Shown here: positions 1-10,158 of the stretch, piece after piece
Layout of the letters: each line of letters starts with the position of its first letter
How positions within the stretch are numbered: the first letter of the stretch is position 1
DNA from: Semisulcospira habei
Taxonomy: Eukaryota > Mollusca > Gastropoda > Semisulcospiridae
DNA length: 64,000 nucleotides
Direction: 5' to 3'
NCBI GenBank assembly: GCA_036245525.1
Contig: BTPG01000005.1
Location: 127,790,120-127,854,119, forward strand
Translations under genes and position numbers: made by a program
The notes under the pieces: model-generated
The model's input: the letters and a program-made list of their open reading frames with translations, nothing else
Database searches by the model: none
What the model was told of the DNA's origin: nothing

Positions 1-95
1 GCTGGCGGGCGAAACGTTGTGAGGGGCTGACGCGTCTCTCAGTCAGTTGAAATACTTGGAGAGGAGACGGGCGCCGCCAAGTTTGCCTAAGCCCA
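1..95 (+). promoter_or_regulatory. 5' leader of the RTE element
   Basis: Untranslated leader before the ORF, probably cut by the window edge. Bases 3-16 (GGCGGGCGAAACG) look like the second half of a hammerhead-type stem II followed by GAAAC, but the first half would lie outside the window. Confidence 0.4.
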
Positions 96-3000
96 TTGAA
101 AGGACTGATGGACAAGCAACAGAATAAGAATAACATGCCGGATCGGTCGGGGCCCGGATCACCAACGACCGCGCACCCCATTGGAGGTCTCCAGGGTGGG
201 GGCGACAAGTGTGTTACTGGAACCAAACCCACCATCAAGCTGCCCACGCAAGGAATAACTATCGGAACTTGGAACGTTCGCACACTCTACCAGTGCGGCA
301 AAGTGAAGGAACTCACCCACGAGTTAAAGCGCTATCGCTGGGACATTGTAGGACTTGCAGAAGTTCGATGGACAGGCTTCGGAGAAACAACAACAGATGA
401 AGGCCATAAAATCTGGTTCAGCGGAAAAGAAACCAAGCACGAACATGGCGTAGCTTTTATCGTAAGGAAAGAGGTGGCTGGAACTGTCATCAGCTGCACC
501 CCCGTGTCAAGCAGACTAATCTCCATCCGCATCTCCGCCCGACCGCACAACATCACTATAATACAAGTATACGCTCCTACAGCAGATCATGATGATGAGG
601 AATTAGAAGAATTTTACGAACAACTGGACAACATCATCAAGAAAACACCTAAGAAAGACATTCTGACTGTCCTCGGTGACTGGAATGCAAAGATCGGCCC
701 TGACGCTTACCAACAATGGGCAGGAACAGCTGGCAAGTTTGGCCTTGGAGAAACAAACGACAGAGGCCTGCGACTTTTAGAGTTCGCACAGAGTCACCGT
801 CTTACCGTTGCTAATACCCTCCATCCACACAAGAAGTCAAGAACAGTGACATGGCAATCGCCAGGAGGCCTGGTCCATAACCAGATTGACTTCATCTTGC
901 TGCCTCGACGATTCAAATCCAGCGTTAACAAAGCACAAACGAGGTCCTTTCCTGGCGCTGATATTGGCAGCGACCACAACCTCGTCCTTACTAGCCTCAA
1001 GTTGAAGCTGGCATTGAAACGAGACAGCAAGAGTCCTCGCATCCGATTCGACCTCGAGAAGCTAAAAGACCCGGAAGTAGAAGAGGTCTTCCAAGCCCAG
1101 GTGGGAGGCAGATTTGCAGCCTTGGCTACTTTGGACTGGGACGTAGACACCCTTGCTGGAAATATAAAAGAGGTGTTACTTTCTACAGCAGAAGAAGTGC
1201 TGGGGAAGCAGAGGAAGCGCAAACAGCCCTGGGTCACCGATGACATCCTTGATCTCTGTGATGAGAGGAGAGCCTGGAAGAAAAAGAGAGGCCAAGACCT
1301 CACATCAGCAAACAAGTACAGACTTGTCAACAAGAAGATCAGGAAGAGGATGAAAGAAGCCAAAGAAGATTGGATTGAAGACCAGTGTCGTAGCGTGGAA
1401 GAGGGCATGGCAAACGGCAACAGCAAGAAGGCTTATGAAACGCTAAGGACCCTCACCAAGACTCAACAGCGAACAGCCACAGTCATCGAAGACAGCAGCG
1501 GCCAACTCCTTACGGAAAACACTGCTGTACTAAACAGATGGACTGAGTACTGCCGAGACTTGTATAACTACAAGGCTGAGCCAGACACCAGCATCCTCCA
1601 AAACAACCAGGCTGGGGCCAGGAAGGCCGAAGACCTGCCAGTGTTAGCTGAAGAGGTGGAAACAGCTGTACGCGGCCTGAAGGGAGGAAAGTCTCCAGGT
1701 GTAGACAACGTACCTGCTGAACTGTTGAAACATGGAGGAGAAGTAACAACGAAGGTACTCACTACACTCTGTCAAAAGATCTGGGAGCAAAAGAAATGGC
1801 CAGTAGAATGGACACAGTCTCTAGTGATCCCGCTCCCCAAGAAAGGAAACCTGAAACAGTGCCAGAACTACAGAACTATCAGTCTGATAAGTCACCCTAG
1901 CAAAGTAATGCTTAGAATCATTCTCAACCGCCTCAAAACTTTCGCCGAGGAACTGCTGGCAGAAGAACAGGCTGGCTTCAGAGTTGGAAGAAGCACTGTA
2001 GAGCAGATTTTCAACTGCCGCGTCCTGATCGAGAAACATCTGCAGCATCAGCGCGAACTCTACCACAACTTCATTGATTTCAGGAAAGCATTTGATCGCG
2101 TCTGGCACGACGGACTCTGGCAAGTCATGAGATCGTTCAACATAGAGGAGGGGCTGATCCAAATGATAGAAGCGCTTTACAAGAACGCCTGCAGCGCAGT
2201 TCTACTTAACAATCAGTCAGGCGAGTTCTTCAGGACGACGATCGGTGTCCGTCAAGGATGCCTGCTCTCTCTTGTCCTTTTCAACATATTCCTGGAGAAG
2301 ATCATGCAGGAAACCCTCCACGACCACCATACTTCAATCTCTATTGGTGGCAGATCCCTGTGCAATCTTCGATTCGCAGACGACATTGACCTCATGGCAG
2401 GCAGCAATAGTGAGCTGCAAAACCTGACAGACAAACTTTCAAGTAGCGCAGGGTCTTATGGCATGGAGATCAGTATGGATAAAAGCAAAGTGATGATCAA
2501 CACCACAAGCGACAGCAGCAGCAACATTCACATGAACGGCCAGAAGCTAGAAGAGGTCAATAGCTTCAAGTACTTGGGAGCCACCCTGTCCAAAGACGGT
2601 AGTTGCATAGCAGAGATCCGTATCAGGATAGGTACAGCAACATCCGCAATGGCCAGGCTGGACAGGATATGGCGAAGTAACTCCATCAGCTTCACCATCA
2701 AGTACAGGCTTTACAAGTCCCTCGTAGTGTCTATTCTACTCTACGGCTGTGAGACTTGGACGCTGCTTGCAGACTCAGAAAAGAAAATCCAGGCCTTTGA
2801 GAACAAGTGCCTGAGGAAGTTGCTCCACATCTCGTACCGCGAGCACAAGACCAACGAATATGTACGTAGCATCGTCACTTCCCTGGTGGGCCCACATGAA
2901 CCCCTTCTGGCAACCGTGAAACGGCGCAAGCTTGCTTGGTTTGGCCACGTGACCCGACACAACACCTTGTCCAAGACTATCCTCCAAGGCACTCTCGAAG

Positions 3001-3173
3001 GAAGTCGTCGGCGAGGTCGTCAGAGAAAGAGTTGGGTCGCAAACATAAAAGAATGGACCGAACTCGAGATGCCAGACTTGCTTGCCACCGCCCAAAATAG
3101 AACTCAGTGGAGAGCACTGTCTGTTGCTGCTGCCTTTCAGTCCCCCCAACGCCCAGTTCGGGCAAGGGACTGA
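96..3173 (+). CDS. RTE-type endonuclease/reverse transcriptase polyprotein
   Basis: The protein nicks target DNA and copies the element RNA into the nick by target-primed reverse transcription. The endonuclease lies at about residues 55-300, with the TWN motif at 58-60, the catalytic E at 89, GDWN at 194-197 and SDH at 292-294. The reverse transcriptase lies at about 520-830: motif A has D661 in IDFRKAFD, motif B is QGCLLS at about 720-725 and motif C is FADD at 760-763. The C-terminal part has YGCETWTLL and a basic RRRGRQRKSW stretch, both usual in RTE proteins. The frame is open throughout. One oddity is L726 where RT motif B normally has proline (QGxxLSP); the second copy in this window keeps the proline, so this copy may be impaired. 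The start at 96 gives the longest frame; the second methionine, five codons on, is an alternative. Confidence 0.92.
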   Translation: MKGLMDKQQNKNNMPDRSGPGSPTTAHPIGGLQGGGDKCVTGTKPTIKLPTQGITIGTWNVRTLYQCGKVKELTHELKRYRWDIVGLAEVRWTGFGETTTDEGHKIWFSGKETKHEHGVAFIVRKEVAGTVISCTPVSSRLISIRISARPHNITIIQVYAPTADHDDEELEEFYEQLDNIIKKTPKKDILTVLGDWNAKIGPDAYQQWAGTAGKFGLGETNDRGLRLLEFAQSHRLTVANTLHPHKKSRTVTWQSPGGLVHNQIDFILLPRRFKSSVNKAQTRSFPGADIGSDHNLVLTSLKLKLALKRDSKSPRIRFDLEKLKDPEVEEVFQAQVGGRFAALATLDWDVDTLAGNIKEVLLSTAEEVLGKQRKRKQPWVTDDILDLCDERRAWKKKRGQDLTSANKYRLVNKKIRKRMKEAKEDWIEDQCRSVEEGMANGNSKKAYETLRTLTKTQQRTATVIEDSSGQLLTENTAVLNRWTEYCRDLYNYKAEPDTSILQNNQAGARKAEDLPVLAEEVETAVRGLKGGKSPGVDNVPAELLKHGGEVTTKVLTTLCQKIWEQKKWPVEWTQSLVIPLPKKGNLKQCQNYRTISLISHPSKVMLRIILNRLKTFAEELLAEEQAGFRVGRSTVEQIFNCRVLIEKHLQHQRELYHNFIDFRKAFDRVWHDGLWQVMRSFNIEEGLIQMIEALYKNACSAVLLNNQSGEFFRTTIGVRQGCLLSLVLFNIFLEKIMQETLHDHHTSISIGGRSLCNLRFADDIDLMAGSNSELQNLTDKLSSSAGSYGMEISMDKSKVMINTTSDSSSNIHMNGQKLEEVNSFKYLGATLSKDGSCIAEIRIRIGTATSAMARLDRIWRSNSISFTIKYRLYKSLVVSILLYGCETWTLLADSEKKIQAFENKCLRKLLHISYREHKTNEYVRSIVTSLVGPHEPLLATVKRRKLAWFGHVTRHNTLSKTILQGTLEGSRRRGRQRKSWVANIKEWTELEMPDLLATAQNRTQWRALSVAAAFQSPQRPVRARD

Positions 3174-3190
3174 TGATGATGATGATGATT

Positions 3191-3476
3191 CTAAGCAAGA
3201 AGTAGAGTTTCTAGGTTAGATACGTGATAAGTGATCGCCGTATTATTTTATTTGTTATTTTCCTAACTCGTGACAGAAAATCCTCGCATCTCGTGATCCG
3301 TGATCGCGAGAAGAAATCATATTTGATTAAAAAAAAAAATTATTATTAGTAGTAGTAGTATTAGTATTATTATTATTTTCGTTTCTTAATTGGCGAAGTC
3401 ATCCTGACGCAGTGAAAGCAAAAAATAAATTAATTAATTTAAAAAACAAACAACAAAAAAAACCACCTCCCTCTTC
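3191..3476. other. AT-rich intergenic stretch with (TTA/TAG)n
   Basis: Holds a short trinucleotide tract at about 3340-3377 and A-rich sequence near 3420-3465. I see no gene. Confidence 0.5.
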
Positions 3477-3548
3477 GAGGCAAGTGACATAGTTTTTCAT
3501 GAGCCCCGCAAAATGCGGGGGCTCATGAGGATCTGTGTCACTTGAAGG
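3477..3548. repeat. Family C palindrome core
   Basis: An inverted repeat with TTCATGAGCCCCGC on the left and GCGGGGGCTCATGAGGATC on the right. Outer arms CAAGTGACA and TGTCACTTG are altered from the usual GCAAGAGRCA but still pair with each other. Confidence 0.75.
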
Positions 3549-4096
3549 TGAGCGAAGTTCGCAGGGGTAGCAAGTGTGGCGTGGTTTAACACGGTTTTCC
3601 GGCTCTCTGAGGAGAGACATATACCGGCTAGAAGGTTGAGAGCCGAGCGTAAGGGTTGGTCCGCAAATCCCGGATTAGTCCCAGCACATGTGGCCTTTGG
3701 CTGGTGATCAATCAATTGGCCCTGATCGATGCCCAGAGAGAAAGGGGCAGAGAAGCCAGTGTGGGTCGATAAGAGAAAGGGAGGGAATCCATGGATCGAG
3801 TGGAATGTTGCCTTTTTTAAATAGGACCCTCGGCTAATGATCGGCATCTGGTTAATGTCAAAATCTGTACGCGTGTTTGTACTACTGTGCCAAACAACGG
3901 GATGTAATTGAAAGTAGTGTACCTAAGGTCCGGCACATATTCGTCAGTATAACATTACACCAAAATTTGTTTGGAGCGACCACCCTTATGAGAAATCACC
4001 CATCATTTAGGTGGCTGTATCCACCAAAATGACGGTCTTTAATGACAGGTGACACCGTTTGCCCTTCAAAACTTGTCTTGAAAGAGCGCCTGTCTT

Positions 4097-4321
4097 TTAA
4101 CCCCTTCACTGCAGAGAAAAAAATGAACACGATGCAAATGCTAGAGGCATAGATCCTCGTGAGCCCCCGCATTAACGGGGGCTCATGAGGATCTATGCCT
4201 CTTGCTGAGACCAATTTGTATCCATGTTTCTTGGACGGTGCTGGCTTTTGGTCATTGAATGAACCAAGATATCAGAATTTTAAAAAAGTAGTATACGTGC
4301 AGTGGCAAGGAAGGGCATAAG
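4097..4321. mobile_element. Family C TTAA palindromic MITE, near-complete
   Basis: Reference copy for family C. It begins TTAACCCCTTCACTGC. The core is an inverted repeat of the type GAGGCATAGATCCTCATGAG / CTCATGAGGATCTATGCCTC with a G/C-rich centre (GCCCCCGC-GCGGGGGC) and a few-base loop. A right flank reads TTTGTATCCATGTTTCTTGG, and the element ends near GGAAGGGCATAA. TTAA next to CCC at the ends is what piggyBac-type transposons leave, and the lack of an ORF makes this a MITE. The piggyBac assignment is inference from the ends; no transposase is in the window. Confidence 0.75.
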
Positions 4322-4524
4322 GCAAATGGGACGTGGCCCAAGGTTAGACACTTTTCCGGAGTAATTGTCAGTGTACTTCCTTCTCTCTGACAATATTGAC
4401 CTCCAGCGCCTCGAAAAAAATGCGGGATAAATTAAAGTTTTACAATCCCTTCAGCGTTCAGCGAAAAAGACGCCTTGTTACGCGATTTTTCCGCCGAGCG
4501 AAATCGCCAGCATCTGTCAAGAGA

Positions 4525-4738
4525 TTAACTCATTTAGCCCGACGGCCGTATTTCCCAAATTTTGGAGGCGTCATCTAATGACTATGCACCAGTTGCAGGA
4601 GATGGATCGACCATGATAATTCAAGGGCAGTGCCAGATTAGGTTAGCGCCGACAGGTGCCAAGCTAATCTGGCACTGCCCTTGAATTATCATGGTCGACC
4701 CACCTCCTGCTGTAGTGCGTCAAGGCTGTATGGGTTAA
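4525..4738. mobile_element. Family A TTAA palindromic MITE
   Basis: Reference copy for family A, 214 bp, bounded by TTAA on both sides. The outer ends read TTAACTCATTTAGCCC and ...TATGGGTTAA. The core is a long inverted repeat around TGATAATTCAAGGGCAGTGC and its complement, with a small GCGCC-type centre. The asymmetric part (CCAAATTTTGGAGGCGTCAT) lies on one side only, here the left, so this copy is inverted relative to those at 34935 and 63014. No coding capacity. Confidence 0.85.
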
Positions 4739-5700
4739 AAAAAAACCCCGCAGAATAATCACTTTTTTGTCTATCCAATATACTCCATAAGCCACTGGTA
4801 AAATGGGGGTAGGGCAGCAGATTTAGCCACTGTGGCCCCTAAATGCATCAAAGCATCATAACATCACTGAGGTTGGGAGTAACTGTGGTACTCTATCATA
4901 ACCAATAAAAAACTATTTAAAAAAAAAAAGACCTATCAGTTGTATACAAAATTTCTGAGGGCATCAGAAATAACGTACGTTCCCCAATTCGGCAATTTTA
5001 AATGGGAATATCATTCACCACGAGCGTACCGTAAAGGATGCCGACTTTCCTTATTTTCTTGCACTTTATGCTCACATTATTGAAACTTAATAGATAAAGA
5101 GAGGTCAAAATTAAATGGAATAACTTTAGTAATTTTTTATAATTAATTTTGTGTATTTTTACAACTTGGGGGTAGGGATACAAAATCAACCACTGTGGCA
5201 CTCACAGTAATCACAGCATCACCTAGTCAAGTTTATAATAATTGTGACATCCTGTTTTGTTGATGTAAGGCTGAAAATGGAATGAAAGTGCTATAGAAAA
5301 TGTCTGAAAGCATCTGACACATTATTTTTGTCTTTTTTTTTTTTTTTTTGCGATTTCACGGAAATGGCCGTTTACTGGGTGCACAAATACCTTCACTGTG
5401 AGCCAGAGATTCAATATTTCTTTCATTCTGGGGTTTTGTTTTGTTTGTTTTTTTGCAGAGGATGTGCCTTAACATAATATTTCCTGATTTGGGCTTCTGG
5501 AATGAATTTTTTTTTTATTTAGAGGAAAATGTTTCTCAACCTCATTTTAGCATCCGCGAAGAGTGTGAATGGGGGTACCCTTGCGCCATCGGCGATGGCG
5601 CTATATATCTGGTATGTTCCTAAGGATTTTAGGGGAACATGGCTTAAACAGCTCAGGACATACGAAAGTACACTTTGAAACTCATCTTACTGAGTACTGT
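4739..5700. other. AT-rich intergenic stretch
   Basis: I find no gene. A partly repeated pair of phrases occurs at about 4799-4880 and 5166-5230 (GGGGTAGGG..CAGATTTAGCCACTGTGGC / GGGGGTAGGGATACAAAATCAACCACTGTGGC, split here), probably two decayed copies of one repeat. A small palindrome GCGCCATCGGCGATGGCGC lies at 5583-5601. Confidence 0.5.
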
Positions 5701-6267
5701 AGAGGGGGGTGGGGGGGGGGGGGGGTGCACGGTAGACCGGGCTAACTTTTGGACTAATATTTCAGGGTCAGCACGGTTCCTTTAAATGTTTGCAGCCAAT
5801 TTCTTCCTTTCAAATTTTCCTCCCCAGATTTTGCAAGAAAAAGACCGCGGTAACAGAAAGAAAGAATAGGAGAGACATGGAAGAAAGATGGCGTGCATGC
5901 GTGGAGGAAGAAGTATACAAAACAGCGGCAAAGCACGGCATTGCCCCCTGTACGTTTTAGACAAATAACATTCTGGGGGGAGAAAAAAACAAACAAAAAA
6001 AAAAACCCATAGCAAAACAGCGCAAAAGAACAACAAAACAAAAAGTCAGCCAACTTTGGCGAGACTTGCGACTTCCAGCAACTTCCCATAAACTAAGACA
6101 ATATTTAAAAAAAAAAAAAAAAAAAGAGAAATGAAAATATCTTTCGTCCGGACACAATACATCATGTCTCCCAGACCACCAGCTCAAGATGGATAGTTTC
6201 AGGTAATCTGTAAAGACATAGTCTCAGATCACTTCAAAACACCAGTCGATTACAAGAGACTTATGCG

Positions 6268-6302
6268 CTGATGCTTATTAGGATCTATGGGGCCTCTTGC
6301 TG
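6268..6302. repeat. Family C right-arm remnant
   Basis: TTAGGATCTATGGGGCCTCTTGCTGAG matches one arm of family C with a small insertion; the partner arm is gone. Confidence 0.5.
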
Positions 6303-6538
6303 AGCCAAAGACAGCCGTCGCGCGTTGGGTTTGCCTGTACGCAAATAAATAATGGACATCGGCCAACCTGCGCACATGTCTCTGCTATATATATATCTAT
6401 ATTGATCCATACTGCTTTATATCTGTGTGTTCATTTTAATCCAGGCCAGTGCCTGACTGGCTTGACTACAGACTAGACTATAGGACACCACCTCTGAGCT
6501 GTCATTGTCAATTCATCTCAAGCGCACATTGTGCACAA

Positions 6539-6775
6539 TTAACTCATTCAACTCCGACACGCCACGGCAAGACATGATACTTCAAGGGTAGTGCCAGAAT
6601 AGCTTGGCGCCCATAGGCGCCAAGCTATTCTGGCACAACCCTTAAACTATCACACTTGAACTATCCTTGAACTATCACGCTCGATCTGTTTCCAGAAGTG
6701 TAGTACAGTCTTCAAGGGGCAAATTCAAAATTTGCGGATTTCGGTCCTGGAGCAGAATGTGTTAAAAATGATGCT
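6539..6775. mobile_element. Family A MITE, second subfamily
   Basis: Bounded by TTAA (6539-6542 and 6772-6775). This subfamily has ACTCATTCAACTCCGACAC at the left and GATTTCGGTCCTGGAGCAGA near the right, unlike the CCAAATTTTGGAGG subfamily. The core palindrome is CTTGGCGCC(CATA)GGCGCCAAG. An extra partial right arm is duplicated near 6650-6690. Confidence 0.8.
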
Positions 6776-7344
6776 AAAATGTCATATTTAGAAATGTGTC
6801 GTCTGCCTCTTATGTTTTGTTTCTGTTGTTTGTGTGCTCCAGAGTGAATGTTTCTTCTCCCCTAGGCATTTTGCCTGCAGGCTGAATCTGCGTCAGGTTG
6901 GGAACTGAGTGTGTGAATGGGGAATGGTGCACCTGCGTGTGGAACGTTGAGTGACTGCGGAAAAATGAGAGACATGATTTTGTTCTATGTATCTCAGACC
7001 TAGTTACTGATTTCTGAATCTGCGCTTTACCCCTCTCAAACCAGTAAGCAAAAGACACTCGGGTCGACGTCGCCGAGGAGTTTTGCTTACTGGGAAATTT
7101 CTCACTGAAGGACTAGTTAGCTATTATGTTATGGAAATTAATCCGTCGAGCATCGACACACTGCAATGAGATCCCAAATAGAAAAAGATGGTCCTGGGAC
7201 CGTCGCATATTGGTAACATAGTCGCGTAATGGTCACGGCCGACCTCCCCCAGACGGCCTTTGCGCCCTGGGTACTGACATTTCTGCGACGGAACATTCGC
7301 GACCGTCACATTAAGGTCCGTTTATACAGAGCACGAACTCATGA

Positions 7345-7535
7345 GTTGCCACATTCCTTCTGCCATTGAAGATAAGTAGCGGCTAATCTCTCTGTTTGTT
7401 TGTTTGTCTATTTTGACAAAGGGTATTTACACGAAATATTAATAAATTGTGTTGTACCCGCCTTTTCTAAGCGTGTTTCTTTCTCCGTTGGGTACTTCTT
7501 TGCATATTACACGCTTGGCAGTCACCTTTTTTTTT
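7345..7535 (+). mobile_element. Penelope-like (pLTR-type) fragment
   Basis: About 190 bp matching, nearly base for base, each arm of the inverted pair at 61686-62022. It includes ATTTTGACAAAGGGTATTT and GAAATATTAATAAATTG. The order (T)TGA-, short hairpin, GAAA- followed by an AATAAA-like run is what degenerate hammerhead motifs of Penelope-like elements look like. The hammerhead core is not intact here, since C3 and G8 are replaced. No reverse transcriptase or GIY-YIG ORF is nearby. Confidence 0.45.
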
Positions 7536-7860
7536 TTTAATCTGGATTGCTCTTCTCCAAAAACCCTTGAGAGGGTACGGCGACCTTTGCAGCACCGTCG
7601 CAGCACCGGCTCACACTAGCCTATCTTGAAAGACCTATAAAAAACTGCGCTGCTACGTTTCGGCGACCTCTGTCTGAGCAAAAAATGTGACTTTTACGAA
7701 TGAGAGGTTGTAAAATGGTCACAATTAGGTATCAAATGTGACTGTCTGTGGATGGCTGCACAAGCGTCTCATTAGGCCCTACCAGTCTCTAACCTTTCAT
7801 TGTTCTAAAACATTTTATAGCCGTTATTTTATTTTGCTCTTGCCACATAAAGCCACATGC

Positions 7861-7902
7861 TCTCTCTTTCTGTCTCTCTGTCTCTCTGTCTCTCTCTCTC
7901 TG

Positions 7903-7997
<95 letters not shown>

Positions 7998-8090
7998 CTC
8001 TGTCTTTGTGTCTCTCTGTGTCTCTCTGTGTCTCTCTCTGTCTGTGTCTGTCTGTGTCTGTGTGTCTGGGTGTCTGTGTGTCTGTGATGA
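7861..8090. repeat. (CT)n microsatellite grading into (TGTC)n
   Basis: About 90 bases of nearly pure TC from 7905 to 7991, flanked on both sides by TCTG and TGTC variants. All long frames here are serine/leucine repeats and not genes. Confidence 0.97.
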
Positions 8091-9380
8091 AGCTCTATGT
8101 TCGTGCATAGTGCTCATACAGTAGGGTTAGTACGGTACGGTTTTTGTTAACGGTTTGTTTGTGCCGATAGTCCGTGGGGCCTGCTGTCCACGTGAAATCT
8201 GTAAGACATGGTTAGCACGGAGTTTTAGTGAGTTCTGTTTAGTGAGTTCTAGGCAAAAGCTGTGTCTGTCAGAGCAGGAATATATTAGTGCGGGGCTTGA
8301 CTGTCATTCTGGACAGACGTTATGCGAGATACCTTAGCCCGCATTCCAAGACTCTGAAGCCTAGATTTCAGGTATGTTTCTATATTTGTAGTATTGATAG
8401 TTGCTTAGTTAAAGACAGTATGCGTTGGTAAGAGTAATGTGGTTGTATAGCGGTGTTCCGGTTTGGTTTAGTTATGTTGGTTTAGAATTCAGTGAAGTAA
8501 CCGGTGTTTTTGTATACAGTTGTTTACCGAGATAGATAACTAAAGGAATGTGAGGTGTGTATGTCTAAGCCGCTATGAAGATAGTACGTGGTTGGTTAAG
8601 CATAGTCTTTTCTAGTGTATAGAGTAGTGTATAGCAAGAGTGTTAGGCTATAGTCTGTTTCAAGATAGTGACAGATATGGGGGTGTTACGGAAGTAGACA
8701 GTTTATGAAGCACGTGTGTGTGTGTGTGAATGAACGTGTGAGTTATTTGTATCAGCCAGGTTACGTGACGTTTCTCATTGATCCAATATGTTGTGTGTTT
8801 AGCAAGTGTTACGTTTGGATCATTGTTGTTGTGTTTAGAGTACTTGTAAAGAGTGGAACGACGGACGCCGAGACGTCAGTCACAGGTGGGACCTAACGTG
8901 AGGTCATCCCTCCAGCTCTTCGCTCAGAGTGAATCTGATCGGGACCAAGATACCCGGATCACAGCGAGAACTGCGCTACAGTACGAGTACGAGGACGTCC
9001 GTGCCAAAGAGACAGGACGGCAGGAAGAAGCGTACAACGAAGGACTTTCACGCCTAGACGTGAGAAGGACCAACGTAACCAGGCAATAACATCAAACAGG
9101 TTGGAGACAGTGTGAAACTAAAGCCTAGCCTGGCCGAGATAGTGTGTGATGTGTATGTGATGTGGATGCTGGGTGTGGGGAAAGGAGTGATGTGTATAGC
9201 TTGATAGTTGTGAGCGTTTTTTTTTGTATATTTATCTTGTATAAAAGTCACTTTAGAAAGGGAGCCCGTGTGTTGAGTTTTACCGCATGAATGCGCCCGT
9301 CTGAGTCAGTGGCGGTGTATGCGTCTGTTGCGTGAGAGTCTGTACGTGCGACTGTGGGCAAGTCTGCGTGCGTTACTGTG
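8085..9380 (+). repeat. Left copy of a 1.3 kb inverted repeat pair
   Basis: Matches 11866-13198 in opposite orientation over its whole length with moderate divergence. Shared landmarks are GATGAAGCTCTATG at the outer end, GAGATACCTTAGCCCG, GGACGCCGAGACGTCAGTCAC, TTTCACGCCTAGACGTGA, and CTGAGTCAGTGGCGGTGTATG near the inner end. A TATA-like GTATAAAAG lies at 9239-9247 shortly before the conserved GGAAGCCCGTGTGTTGAGTTTT-like block. This would suit an LTR-type promoter, so the pair could be two oppositely oriented solo LTRs or the inverted ends of one 5.1 kb element. No TG...CA ends could be fixed. Confidence 0.75.
9239..9247 (+). promoter_or_regulatory. TATA-like box in the left 1.3 kb repeat
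   Basis: GTATAAAAG about 130 bases before the inner end of the repeat. The inverted copy has the weaker TTATAAATG at the equivalent place. Function is inferred from position only. Confidence 0.35.
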
Positions 9381-9389
9381 TCTCTGTGT

Positions 9390-9625
9390 GTGTGTGTCTC
9401 TCTCTCTCTCTCTCTCTCTCTGCCAAGATATTTTTGATTTCATTTTTGGGAGTTTGGAGCCCCCACCCCTTTTATCCATATCTCAACGGTTGGTGAGAAT
9501 GTGTAAGAGGTTGTCACCTCCCACTCACCCACCTCCCCGCCCCCGCCCTCCTCCCCCCGCCGCCCCCCTTCCCCCCGCCCCCCAGCACCTCCTGCTTTTC
9601 GATTTTTCGGCGACTGGGACACTAG
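9390..9625. repeat. (CT)n tract and C-rich low-complexity block
   Basis: A short (TC)n run at 9397-9421, then a C/A-rich block at 9520-9590 followed by GATTTTTCGGCGACTGG. The same order (C-rich block, then GATTTTTCGGTCGCTGG) occurs at 60420-60520, so this is probably the remnant of that element. Confidence 0.6.
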
Positions 9626-10158
9626 GACTGAAGAAAAAGATGATCACCGACTTCGACCCCAATTCATTTTATTTTTCCTTTAGTCATGACAACAATGGTT
9701 TAGCCGCTGTCCTCGGGAAATGCTTAACATTACCCACTTTAAACCTGTCAAAATATATCATAATCGAGCTCCACTCGGAGACGCTGCCATATTTAATACT
9801 GTAAACTTCTAGCTTTCCATGCTGAATGTTCAAAAGATTGGTTTTGCTGGGCGTCTGATCCGCGCATAGCTTTCATGAGATTTGCAGGTCAGTGGTAAAT
9901 GCGGTAAAGAACAAAATGTTTCATTTTCCTGTCCATGATTTCCCAAGGATGCAAGGTGCAAGGTGCAATTTTAAAAGAGACTGGGACTTCCAACTTTTGT
10001 TGATTTCGCCCGGGGGGGAGGGGGGCGGGGAGGCCGGGGGGTGATAGGGGGGGGGAGGTGGGTGTCGATCTGTCTCTCCGTCGCCCCTGCTATGGCCGAT
10101 GGTATTGCCGGGGCCGGGCGGGGAAGGAGGCGGGTGGTGTGGCCGGTGGACCGTCGCT

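Larger units (their letters stand above)
1..3190 (+). mobile_element. Full-length RTE-clade non-LTR retrotransposon
   Basis: The visible part consists of about 95 bases of 5' leader, a single 1025-codon ORF and a very short 3' end that runs straight into a (TGA)n tail at 3172-3190. One ORF coding for an apurinic-type endonuclease followed by reverse transcriptase, almost no 3' UTR and a trinucleotide-repeat tail instead of poly(A) are typical of the RTE clade (the group of BovB). The 5' boundary lies at or beyond the window edge, so the target duplication cannot be tested. A second copy at 55541-57462 differs at only about 15 of 1674 shared bases, so the family has moved recently. Confidence 0.9.

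Noticed and set aside
794..1426. 210-codon minus-strand frame across the RTE ORF
   Set aside because: It is antisense to the endonuclease/RT ORF, has no recognisable domain and recurs in the second copy only because the DNA does.
7738..8124. 128-residue and overlapping frames in the CT-rich tract
   Set aside because: They are serine/leucine or arginine/glutamate dipeptide runs made by the (CT)n repeat. The same applies to the frames in all (CA)n, (GT)n and (GA)n tracts.
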